Origin: Palsa-504 sp003136255
GTDB taxonomy: Bacteria > Actinomycetota > Actinomycetes > Streptosporangiales > Streptosporangiaceae
NCBI GenBank assembly: GCA_003136255.1
Contig: PLDT01000126.1
Location: 1 to 28,816 of the forward strand
Length of the DNA: 28,816 nucleotides
Direction of reading: 5' to 3'
Shown: one piece after another, positions 23,164 through 28,816 of the stretch
Numbering within the stretch: the first letter of the stretch is position 1
Layout of the letters: each line of letters begins with the position of its first letter
Translations under genes and position numbers: made by a program
The notes under the pieces: generated by a model
What the model was told of the DNA's origin: nothing
Databases searched by the model: none
The model's input: only the letters and a program-made list of their open reading frames with translations

Positions 23164-24143
23164 TCCTCCAGAGACTTGCGCACGGTCTCGGTGATCCTGT
23201 CCGCCGAGGGCAGTACGTAGTCCTCGAGCTTATCCGCGGCGGGCAGCGGGATATGAGGGGTGGTGATGCGTACCGGGGGACCGGTGAGCGCGCCGTACGC
23301 CTCCTCCGCGACGATCGAGACGATCTCCGCCCCCCAGCCGCACAGCCGGGGGTTCTCCTCGACCGTGAACAGGCGGCCGGTGTTGGCCACCTCGGCCAGG
23401 ATCGTCCGGGTGTCCAGCGGGACCAGGGACCGCACGTCGACCACCGTGACCTCGATGCCGTGCTCGGCGGATAGCTGCCCGGCGGCCGTCATCGCCCGCG
23501 GGACCATGGCGGCCAGGGCCAGGATCGTCGCGTCCCCGCCCTGCCGCAGCACCGTGGCCAGGCCCAGTTCGTCGACCACCTCGCCGTCGGGCACCTCGCC
23601 CTTACTCGCCATCAGACCCTTGTGCTCGAAGAACACCACTGGATCGGGGTCCCGGATGGACGCGGCGAGCAGCCCCACGACGTCGCGCGGGGTGGATGGG
23701 GCGACGACCTTCAGGCCCGGCACGGCCATGGCCCAGTTCTCCACCGACTGCGAGTGCTGGGCGCCGAACCGTACCCCGGCCCCGTTGGCGCAGCGGACGA
23801 CCAGCGGCAGCGCCAGCTGGCCGTCGGACATGTACCTGATCTTGGCCATCTCGTTGGCGATCAGGTCCCAGCAGACCGCGAAGAAATCGCTGAACATGAT
23901 CTCGGCGATCGGCCGCAGGCCGGTCATCGCGGCGCCGATCGTGGCCCCGAGGATGGCCTGCTCGCTGATCGGGGTGTCGCGCACTCGTTCCGGGCCGAAC
24001 TCCTCGAGCAGGCCGACCGTCGTCTTGAACACCCCGCCGGCCGCCGCCACGTCCTCACCGAGGACCACGACGTTGGGGTCGCGTCGCATCTCCTGCGCGA
24101 TACCCCGGGCCACTGCCTCGCGGTAAGTGATAACTGCCACCAC
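23157..24143 (-). CDS. Thiamine-diphosphate 2-oxoacid/acetoin dehydrogenase E1, beta subunit
   Basis: This 328-residue protein is the beta half of an alpha2-beta2 E1 enzyme, which decarboxylates a 2-oxoacid or cleaves acetoin and passes the acyl unit to a lipoyl group. It has the N-terminal TYREAVARGIAQEM, LGEDVAAAGGVFKTT, PISEQAILGATIGAA with Glu61 at the position that activates the cofactor in this family, and GAQHSQSVENW, then the C-terminal transketolase domain with VVDVRSLVPLD and VEENPRLCGWGAEI. Whether it acts on pyruvate, branched 2-oxoacids or acetoin (AcoB-like) is undecided. The start is GTG 24143 or the adjacent GTG 24140, which lies 5 nt after GGAG. It lies about 21 nt downstream of the lipoyl gene and overlaps the aldehyde dehydrogenase gene. 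Confidence 0.9.
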   Translation of the reverse strand: MVAVITYREAVARGIAQEMRRDPNVVVLGEDVAAAGGVFKTTVGLLEEFGPERVRDTPISEQAILGATIGAAMTGLRPIAEIMFSDFFAVCWDLIANEMAKIRYMSDGQLALPLVVRCANGAGVRFGAQHSQSVENWAMAVPGLKVVAPSTPRDVVGLLAASIRDPDPVVFFEHKGLMASKGEVPDGEVVDELGLATVLRQGGDATILALAAMVPRAMTAAGQLSAEHGIEVTVVDVRSLVPLDTRTILAEVANTGRLFTVEENPRLCGWGAEIVSIVAEEAYGALTGPPVRITTPHIPLPAADKLEDYVLPSADRITETVRKSLEEW

Positions 24144-24164
24144 GGCTCCGTTCGGTAAGGATAT

Positions 24165-24395
24165 TCAGGTAATGACGGCGATGACCGTCGCGACCGGTAC
24201 GGTCTCGCCTTGCTGCACCCGGATCTCGGACAGCACGCCGGTGACGGGGGCGGGTATCTCGGTATCCACCTTGTCGGTGCCGATCTCGAGCAGCGGCTCG
24301 CCCTCGGCGACCGGGTCACCGACCTGCTTGAACCACTCGTTGACGGTGCCCTCGTCGACGGTCTCCCCCATCCGGGGCATGACGACGTCGGTCAT
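24165..24395 (-). CDS. Free-standing lipoyl-domain carrier protein
   Basis: This 76-residue protein is a single lipoyl domain and nothing more. MPRMGETVDEGTV (6-18) and EIGTDKVDTEIPAP (37-50) are the classical signatures, with Lys42 in TDKVDTE as the lipoylation site. In most 2-oxoacid dehydrogenase complexes this domain is fused to a subunit-binding domain and an acyltransferase core (E2). Here the reading frame ends cleanly in TGA 21 nt before the E1-beta gene, so no hidden E2 follows. The ATG at 24395 abuts the E1-alpha TAG and has GGAGG 6 nt upstream. It should shuttle the acyl or reducing unit from the E1 encoded on both sides to an acyltransferase and lipoamide dehydrogenase encoded elsewhere, or to an unknown partner. 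Confidence 0.88.
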   Translation of the reverse strand: MTDVVMPRMGETVDEGTVNEWFKQVGDPVAEGEPLLEIGTDKVDTEIPAPVTGVLSEIRVQQGETVPVATVIAVIT

Positions 24396-25382
24396 CTAGT
24401 TCCTCCAGGCGTGGCCGCCGTCGGCCCACACGTTGGTGGCGGCCAGCTCGAGGCGGGGCTCGGGTCCGGCCTTGGCCTCCTCGGTGGCGCGGTCCACCGC
24501 GTCCCGCGCGTTCTTATCGATCGCGTCCAGGGTCGCCTCGTCGACGCCGCGGCCGATGAGGACCTGACGGTAGGCGGGCAGCGGATCGCGGGCCAGCCAC
24601 TCCTTGACCTCTTCGGCAGGCCGGTACTTGCCCGGGTCGGCGCGGGAATGACCGCCGTGCCGGTAGGTGATGGCCTCGATCAGCGACGGGCCGCCGCCGT
24701 CGCGGGCCCGGCCGATCGCGGTCTGTGCCGTCCGGTAGACCGCCTCCACGTCGTTACCGTCGACCACGACCGGATCCAGCCCGTAGGAGGCGGCACGGTC
24801 GGCGGCGGGCCGGGGTACGGCGGTCACCGTGCCGATCGCCGTGTACTCCATGTACTGGTTGTTCTCGCAGACGAAGATGACCGGCAGCTTCCAGACCGCG
24901 GCCAGGTTCAGCGCCTCGTGGAAGGCGCCGATGTTGGTCGCGCCGTCACCCAGGAAGGCCACCGTGACCTGCTTGGTCCCGCGGTACAGGGCCGACCAGG
25001 CGGAGCCGTTGGCGATGACGAGCTGGGCGCCGATGATCGCGTAGGCGCCGAGGATGCCGCGGGAGACGTCCAGCAGGTGCATCGAGCCGCCCTTGCCGTG
25101 CATGAGGCCGTTCTCCCGGCCCAGCAGCTCGGCCATCACCGGGGTCATCGGCGTGCCGCGGGCCAGCACGTGGTTGTGGCCGCGGTAGGTGGTGAACATG
25201 TAGTCGTCGTCGTTCATCGCCTGCGACACGCCGGCTGCGACCGCCTCCTGGCCGGTGCCCAGGTGCGTCGTCCCCTTGACCAGGTTCTGCAGGAACAGGT
25301 CGTACGCGCGCTTCTCGAACTGCCGGAGCTCGGTCATCTTCCGGTACATCTCGAGCGCGGTTTGTTCAGGTATTTGTGGCAC
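24396..25382 (-). CDS. Thiamine-diphosphate 2-oxoacid/acetoin dehydrogenase E1, alpha subunit
   Basis: This 328-residue protein pairs with the beta subunit encoded two genes downstream. The cofactor-binding motif runs from GDG (145-147) through ATNIGAFHEALNLAAV to CENN (172-175). THLGTGQEAVAAG, YRGHNHVLARG and HGKGGSMHLLD are family segments, and TYRHGGHSRADPGKYR is the loop region near the active site. The sequence resembles AcoA of acetoin dehydrogenase and bacterial pyruvate dehydrogenase E1-alpha about equally. The GTG at 25382 follows AGGGGA by 5 nt and lies 9 nt after the M24 gene; its TAG abuts the lipoyl gene's ATG. The order E1-alpha, lipoyl, E1-beta is unusual, since alpha and beta are normally adjacent. 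Confidence 0.9.
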   Translation of the reverse strand: MPQIPEQTALEMYRKMTELRQFEKRAYDLFLQNLVKGTTHLGTGQEAVAAGVSQAMNDDDYMFTTYRGHNHVLARGTPMTPVMAELLGRENGLMHGKGGSMHLLDVSRGILGAYAIIGAQLVIANGSAWSALYRGTKQVTVAFLGDGATNIGAFHEALNLAAVWKLPVIFVCENNQYMEYTAIGTVTAVPRPAADRAASYGLDPVVVDGNDVEAVYRTAQTAIGRARDGGGPSLIEAITYRHGGHSRADPGKYRPAEEVKEWLARDPLPAYRQVLIGRGVDEATLDAIDKNARDAVDRATEEAKAGPEPRLELAATNVWADGGHAWRN

Positions 25383-25391
25383 TGGCTTCCC

Positions 25392-26642
25392 CTAGTAGGG
25401 ATTGGTGACGTAGAGGTCCTGGGCCGGGAACTTGGTCAAGATGTCGACCCCGCTCGGGCCGACCACCACTTCTTCCTCGATCCGGGCCGCGGACCGCCCG
25501 TCGGTCGCCGGGCAGTAGGTCTCCAGCGCGAACACCATGCCTTCCTTAATCTCCAGCGGCGCGTCGAGCGAGGTAAGCCGGGAGATGATGGGCCGTTCGT
25601 GCAGGGCCAGCCCGAGCCCGTGCCCGAACTCCAGGCCGAAGGCGGTCTTCTCGTCGGCGAGCCCGATCTCTTCCGCGGTCGGCCACAGCCTGGCGATCTG
25701 GTCTGTGGACACACCGGGCTTGATCATGTCGATGGCGACGTCGATCCACTCGCGGGCTCTTTTGTATGCGTCTTTTTGCGGCTCGGTGGCCCAGCCCACC
25801 GCGAAGCAGCGGTAGTAGCAGGTCCGGTAGCCGTTATAGGAGTGCATGATGTCGAAGAAGGCCTGCTCGCCGGGCCGGATCATGCGGTCGGAGAAGTTGT
25901 GCGGATGCGGGTTGCACCGCTCGCCGGACACCGCGTTGATGCTTTCCACATCGTCGGAGCCCATTTCGTACAGGCGCTTGTTGGCGAGGGCGACGATCTC
26001 GTTCTCCCTGATACCGGGTTTCAGCGCGTCCGCGATGTCCTGGTAGGTGCCGTCGACCATGGCCGCGGCGGTGGCCAGCAGCGTGATCTCGTCCCGGGAC
26101 TTGATCTCCCGGGCGTCCAGCATGACCTGCTGGCCATCCCTGATGTCCAGGCCCTGCTTCTGCAGCTCAAAGAAGGTGGGGACCTCGGCCCAGTCCACGC
26201 CGATGGGCTCGTTGGTAATGCCGGCCCCGGCCAGCCGGTCCTTGATCTCGGCCACCTGCTTTTGGGTGAGCCCGGAGGCGGGCGGGGCCGCGCCGCGCAT
26301 GGTGGTGTAGGAGGCGATGCAGTTCTCCGGCTTCAGCCACGGGCAGTACATCCGGTGGTGGACCGCCGCCGAGCCGAAGTCCCACAGCACCAGCTCGCCG
26401 GTGCGGGTGTACAGCGCGTACCGGCACAGCTTGTCCCGGGTCCACTCGCCGATGGCGACACCAGTCAGGTACCTGATGTTGTTGTTGTCGAAGACCAGCA
26501 ACGCGCCCAGCCCGGCATTTTCCATGGCTTGTCGGGCGCGGTCCAGCCGATGGGCCCGCAGACGGCCGAAGTCGAGCCTCTCCTCGAAGTCGACATACAT
26601 CCGGCCGGGCGAGGGGGCAAGGGGAAGTGCAGGTACGGCCAT
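25392..26642 (-). CDS. M24-fold (creatinase/prolidase-like) hydrolase of unknown substrate
   Basis: This 416-residue cytosolic protein has the two-part layout of Xaa-Pro peptidases and creatinase: an N-terminal domain with LLVFDNNNIRYLTGV (48-62) and a C-terminal pita-bread domain. Metal-ligand positions are Asp264 (FFDIM), His341 (GHGLGLALHE), Glu374 (FALETY) and Glu389 (ARIEEEV), but the second Asp expected in the GYxSDxTR motif is Cys275 (GYRTCYYRC). It may therefore bind one metal or none. Relatives include Xaa-Pro dipeptidase, creatinase, ectoine hydrolase and the DMSP lyase DddP; the N-terminal VLWDFGS is somewhat DddP-like. I cannot assign a substrate. ATG 26642 follows AGGAG by about 5 nt. 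It heads the operon under a candidate TTGACA promoter facing the XRE-cupin regulator. Confidence 0.82.
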   Translation of the reverse strand: MAVPALPLAPSPGRMYVDFEERLDFGRLRAHRLDRARQAMENAGLGALLVFDNNNIRYLTGVAIGEWTRDKLCRYALYTRTGELVLWDFGSAAVHHRMYCPWLKPENCIASYTTMRGAAPPASGLTQKQVAEIKDRLAGAGITNEPIGVDWAEVPTFFELQKQGLDIRDGQQVMLDAREIKSRDEITLLATAAAMVDGTYQDIADALKPGIRENEIVALANKRLYEMGSDDVESINAVSGERCNPHPHNFSDRMIRPGEQAFFDIMHSYNGYRTCYYRCFAVGWATEPQKDAYKRAREWIDVAIDMIKPGVSTDQIARLWPTAEEIGLADEKTAFGLEFGHGLGLALHERPIISRLTSLDAPLEIKEGMVFALETYCPATDGRSAARIEEEVVVGPSGVDILTKFPAQDLYVTNPY

Positions 26643-26653
26643 GGAAGCTCCTG

Positions 26654-26696
26654 TGCTCGTCCGCTGCTCGTGACGGTGCTCGTGCACGGTGCTCGT
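26654..26696 (-). repeat. Four ACGAGCA repeats in the M24 gene leader
   Basis: ACGAGCA on the minus strand (TGCTCGT on plus) occurs at 26690-26696, 26677-26683, 26665-26671 and 26654-26660, 11 to 13 nt apart. In the predicted mRNA the first two lie in small hairpins, GGTG-TACGAG-CACC (26701-26688) and GTGC-ACGA-GCAC. They fill the leader between the candidate promoter and the AGGAG of the M24 gene. Confidence 0.5.
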
Positions 26697-26705
26697 ACAC
26701 CAACC

Positions 26706-26734
26706 ATCCAATGCGCGTGCAGTGGGACTGTCAA
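26706..26734 (-). promoter_or_regulatory. Candidate promoter of the M24-E1-lipoyl-aldehyde dehydrogenase operon
   Basis: TTGACA (26734-26729, minus strand) is a perfect -35. TTGGAT (26711-26706) after a 17-nt spacer is a weak -10, which suggests dependence on an activator or another sigma factor. The 10-bp repeat GCGTGCAGTG (26715-26724, plus strand) lies in the spacer. The predicted leader is about 57 nt. Confidence 0.5.
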
Positions 26735-26759
26735 GGTTTGCGGTAAGCAGCGTGCAGTG
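26715..26759 (+). promoter_or_regulatory. Operator candidate: 10-bp direct repeat GCGTGCAGTG, two copies
   Basis: GCGTGCAGTG occurs at 26715-26724 and again at 26750-26759, with starts 35 bp apart. The first copy lies in the spacer of the M24 operon promoter, the second in the spacer of the regulator promoter, directly before its -10. One protein bound to both could control both directions. The XRE-cupin protein encoded next door is the natural candidate. Confidence 0.45.
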
Positions 26760-26770
26760 TACGTTTACAC
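26738..26770 (+). promoter_or_regulatory. Candidate leaderless promoter and palindromic operator of the XRE-cupin gene
   Basis: TTGCGG (26738-26743), a 16-nt spacer and TACGTT (26760-26765) form a promoter whose +1 would fall on the ATG at 26772; no ribosome-binding site is present. GTGTA-CGTT-TACAC (26757-26770), a perfect 5-bp inverted repeat, covers the -10 box, as expected for an autorepressor site. Confidence 0.5.
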
Positions 26771-26771
26771 C

Positions 26772-27410
26772 ATGTCGGCTGGCTTCGATCCGGAGACGGG
26801 GCTCGGGCCCCGGCTGCGCCTGGCCCGCGATGAACGGCAGTTGTCCGTGCGTGAGCTGGCGCGCCGGATCGGCTGTTCGGCCAGCCTCATCTCGCAGATC
26901 GAGCGGGGAGTCTCGGTACCTTCCGTGGGCGTCCTGTACTCGCTGGCCACCGAGCTGGACAGCTCGCTGGACCACCTGCTGTTCGGCGCGGAGCTGCGGC
27001 GGCCGGCCCCGGTTAGTGAGCCGGCTAGCGAGCCGGCGGCCCGGGAGCCAGAGTCCGGGCCGGGCATCGTCCAGCGGGCCGGCGCGCGGAACATCATCGA
27101 CCTGGCCAGCGGCGTGCGCTGGGAGCGGCTCACACCGGGCGCGGACGCCATGACCGACTTTCTCGAGGTGATCTACTCCCCCGGCGGCCACTCGACCGAC
27201 GAGCGCCGCCCGCTACGACACGACGGTCGCGAGTACGGCCTGGTCATCAGCGGTACGCTGCAGGCCAACGTGGGCTTCGAGAGCTACGAGCTCAGCGCGG
27301 GCGACTCGATCGCCTTCGACTCCTCCACACCGCACGAGTACCTGAACAAGACCGGTGAGCCGGTGCACGCGATCTGGGTCGTCATCCACTCCGAGCCCGG
27401 CCGCGCCTGA
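26772..27410 (+). CDS. XRE-family transcriptional regulator with C-terminal cupin sensor
   Basis: This 212-residue protein combines an N-terminal helix-turn-helix (about 11-71; SVRELARRIGCSASLISQIE contains the recognition helix) with a C-terminal cupin domain (about 130-206). Cupin residues His150, Glu154, Gly161, His188 and Asn192 sit in RHDGREYGLVISG and STPHEYLN, so a metal or small ligand may bind. A Pro/Glu/Ser-rich linker (about 78-98) joins them. This architecture is typical of regulators that sense a catabolic substrate, such as PuuR-like proteins. The ATG at 26772 lacks a Shine-Dalgarno sequence but has a leaderless promoter. An open frame continues far upstream without stops, but the HTH starts right after this Met. 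It is divergent from the M24-E1 operon and probably controls it. Confidence 0.88.
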   Translation: MSAGFDPETGLGPRLRLARDERQLSVRELARRIGCSASLISQIERGVSVPSVGVLYSLATELDSSLDHLLFGAELRRPAPVSEPASEPAAREPESGPGIVQRAGARNIIDLASGVRWERLTPGADAMTDFLEVIYSPGGHSTDERRPLRHDGREYGLVISGTLQANVGFESYELSAGDSIAFDSSTPHEYLNKTGEPVHAIWVVIHSEPGRA

Positions 27411-27420
27411 TGCAATGCGG

Positions 27421-27468
27421 GTCGATGTCACCTCGTACCAGGAAGAGCAGGTACGTTGCGTCATCGAC
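27421..27468. terminator. Nested hairpin between convergent regulator and alpha/beta hydrolase genes
   Basis: GTCGATG (27421-27427) pairs with CATCGAC (27462-27468), and inside it CGTACC (27434-27439) pairs with GGTACG (27450-27455), leaving a 6-by-6 internal loop and a 10-nt apical loop. It fills the 50-bp gap between the two stop codons and could act in both directions. There is no U-tract on either side. Confidence 0.45.
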
Positions 27469-28312
27469 ACGGGACACGCTCGGAGGTGCTGGGATGCGGT
27501 TCGGGGTGGCCGGTGGCAGGCCGAGCGGCGGGCAGGGCGGCGTCGTCTGGGGCGGCGGCGGGGGCGCGGGTGGCGTGTTCGAGCCAGCGGGCGATGCGGT
27601 CGATGAGTTCCGGGCTGCAGTCGGCCTCGGCGTGGCCCATTCCGGGCAGGAGCCAGAGCTCCTTGGGCTCCCGGGCCGCCAGGTAGAGCTGGCGCGCGTG
27701 CTCGGGCGGGAAGTACGGGTCCTGGTCGCCGTGCACGATCAGCAGCGGGACCGGCGCGATCCTCGCCGCCGCCTCGGCCGGCGGGACCGGGACCGGGTTC
27801 CAGCCCTCTGGGCTGATCCGCGTCTTCAGCCAGCGCCGGGTGACGAACCGGCCGAGCCGGTGCTCGACGGCCAGGTGTACGCGCCGCATCCGTTCGGTGC
27901 CCCGGTAGTACCACCGGCCCGGGCCGCTGATCGACACCACCGCGTCGACTCCGCCGATCAGGCCGGCGTACCGGAGTACCACCGACGAGCCCATCGAGAA
28001 GCCGACCGCGGCGATCCGCTGGTAGCCCAGCTCGCGCGCGTAGCCGACGGCCACGTCCAGGTCCTTGATCTCCAGGTCACCGAGGGTGGACAGCCCGCCG
28101 GAACGGCCATGGCCGCGGAAGTCGAAGGTGATGACGCCGGCCGTCAGGTTGAACCGGTTGGCTATCCGCCAGACCCGAGGGCGCTGCCAGGACAGCGTGA
28201 ACCCGTGCGCGATGATGATCGCGAGGTCCTTCGGGCCGGGCAGGTGGACGGCGTCAATCGGCACGCCGTCCTCCGTAACCAGGGTCGTTGCCGTTATAAC
28301 CGGCTTGGTCAT
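27461..28312 (-). CDS. Alpha/beta hydrolase-fold protein
   Basis: This 283-residue cytosolic hydrolase has a catalytic triad visible as Ser106 in GFSMGSS (104-110), Asp198 in HGDQDPYFP (194-202) and His227 in GMGHAE. HGFTLSW near residue 36 gives the oxyanion loop, and ITFDFRGHGRSGG is the strand before the nucleophile elbow. The substrate is unknown; esterase, thioesterase or C-C hydrolase activities all occur in this fold. About 35 C-terminal residues are a low-complexity Ala/Pro tail beyond the usual domain end. ATG 28312 is supported by a weak GGTGA site. TAACCT at 28329-28334 on the minus strand may be its -10. It converges on the XRE-cupin gene and is divergent from the cyclase-family gene. 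Confidence 0.85.
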   Translation of the reverse strand: MTKPVITATTLVTEDGVPIDAVHLPGPKDLAIIIAHGFTLSWQRPRVWRIANRFNLTAGVITFDFRGHGRSGGLSTLGDLEIKDLDVAVGYARELGYQRIAAVGFSMGSSVVLRYAGLIGGVDAVVSISGPGRWYYRGTERMRRVHLAVEHRLGRFVTRRWLKTRISPEGWNPVPVPPAEAAARIAPVPLLIVHGDQDPYFPPEHARQLYLAAREPKELWLLPGMGHAEADCSPELIDRIARWLEHATRAPAAAPDDAALPAARPATGHPEPHPSTSERVPCR

Positions 28313-28367
28313 GCTTCACCCCACACTCAGGTTACAGGACTAGCGGACGGCGGCTCCGATGGGGAAA

Positions 28368-28380
28368 GCTACCCGGTAGC
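28368..28380. promoter_or_regulatory. Palindrome upstream of the cyclase-family gene
   Basis: GCTACC-C-GGTAGC is a perfect 6-bp inverted repeat around one base, ending 20 nt before the ATG at 28401. It lies in the 88-bp divergent gap shared with the alpha/beta hydrolase gene. It may be an operator or a small leader hairpin. Confidence 0.35.
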
Positions 28381-28400
28381 CCAGTGAACGAAGGAGCACC

Positions 28401-28816
28401 ATGTCCGTCCTGCAAGCCCTGACCGACGCCCTCCGTGACGGCTCGGTGGAGGTGATCGACCTGACCGCCCCGCTGTCGGCGAGCACGCCGATCATTCAGC
28501 TACCCGGGCCGTTCGGTAACACGGCCCGGTTCGCGCTGACCGAGATCAGCCGCTACGACGAGCGCGGACCGGCCTGGTACTGGAACGACATCGTGACCGG
28601 CGAGCACACCGGCACCCACTTCGACGCACCGGTTCACTGGGTGACGGGAAAGGACGGCCAGGACGTGGCGCAGGTCCCCGTGCCCCGGCTGATCGCTCCC
28701 GCGGCCGTGCTCGACTTCAGCGCCCAGGCCGCCGCCGATCCTGACTTCCTGCTGGAGATCGACCACATCAAGCAGTGGGAGGCCGGGCACGGCCCGCTGC
28801 CCGAGGGCGGCTGGCT
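28401..28816 (+). CDS. Cyclase-family (kynurenine-formamidase-like) metal-dependent hydrolase, 3' end beyond window
   Basis: Only the first 138 codons are inside the window. The metal-binding signature HTGTHFDAPVHW (69-80) is plain, with His69, His73, Asp75 and His79 as the expected ligands. VEVIDLTAPLSASTPI (17-32) is the usual start of this fold. Characterised members include bacterial kynurenine formamidase (KynB) and isatin hydrolase; many others have unknown amide or lactone substrates. The ATG at 28401 has a strong AAGGAG 4 nt upstream. It points out of the window, divergent from the alpha/beta hydrolase gene, so its operon partners are not visible. A link to the M24-E1 pathway is possible but not shown. 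Confidence 0.85.
   Translation, partial: MSVLQALTDALRDGSVEVIDLTAPLSASTPIIQLPGPFGNTARFALTEISRYDERGPAWYWNDIVTGEHTGTHFDAPVHWVTGKDGQDVAQVPVPRLIAPAAVLDFSAQAAADPDFLLEIDHIKQWEAGHGPLPEGGW

Noticed and set aside
24165..24395. Lipoyl protein as a broken E2 gene
   Set aside because: It has a clean start with GGAGG, a complete lipoyl domain and a proper stop, and there is only about 21 nt before the next gene, with no E2 remnant.
25392..26642. Assignment of the M24 protein as DMSP lyase DddP
   Set aside because: The N-terminal region is somewhat alike, but the HGLGLALHE segment is of the general M24 type and the context holds no other DMSP genes.
24210..26771. Very long plus-strand open frame running antisense through the E1 and M24 genes into the XRE-cupin gene
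   Set aside because: It is antisense to well-recognised enzymes and its sequence is Arg/Gly/Pro/His-rich without domains. Only the part from ATG 26772 encodes a known fold.

Overview
The window is high-GC actinobacterial chromosomal DNA, probably from the Streptosporangiales or a related order and probably from a scaffolded draft or metagenome assembly, because it contains two undetermined bases at 20736-20737. The actinobacterial call rests on PafA (Pup ligase), the tandem WYL regulators PafB/PafC, the TatA/TatC pair, a HelY-type helicase and frequent GTG starts. I see no tRNA, rRNA, CRISPR array, transposase or phage gene.

Region 1 (1-8805) is the conserved neighbourhood around pafA. On the minus strand it runs pafA, an FKBP lipoprotein, pafB-pafC (4-bp overlap), tatA, tatC and helY (cut by the window edge). 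A DUF3866-type gene lies on the opposite strand between pafB and the FKBP gene. The proteasome core genes (prcB, prcA, pup, dop), which often lie upstream of pafA, are not here. Several starts follow a TANNNT -10 box at 6-7 nt, which points to leaderless mRNAs.

Region 2 (8865-21687) looks like an envelope-glycan island. A four-gene minus-strand operon encodes a nucleotide-sugar dehydrogenase, a polyprenyl-phosphate-sugar-synthase-like GT2, an extended SDR (NDP-sugar epimerase/dehydratase) and a polytopic membrane protein (family C). Around it are three copies of one polytopic family (A1, A2, A3) and two of another (B1, B2), all resembling GT-C glycosyltransferases. The divergent pair A-minus/B-plus occurs twice, at 8865-11917 and 18616-21687. 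B2 contains the assembly gap, which removes the segment that carries the DGQFYY motif in B1. A2 carries an in-frame GC-homopolymer insertion. I infer that soluble enzymes make an activated (possibly uronic) sugar, the GT2 loads it on a lipid carrier, and the membrane proteins transfer it outside the cell. The product is unknown.

Region 3 (21706-28816) is a catabolic locus. A tight minus-strand operon runs M24-fold hydrolase, E1-alpha, a free-standing 76-residue lipoyl protein, E1-beta and an SSADH-type aldehyde dehydrogenase. No E2 catalytic core or E3 is present. A divergent XRE-cupin regulator is separated from it by 129 bp containing two promoter candidates, each with a copy of the 10-bp repeat GCGTGCAGTG (or its complement) in its spacer, and a palindrome over the regulator's -10. 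Further on are an alpha/beta hydrolase (minus) and the first part of a cyclase-family (kynurenine-formamidase-like) metalloprotein (plus). The substrate is not evident from sequence.
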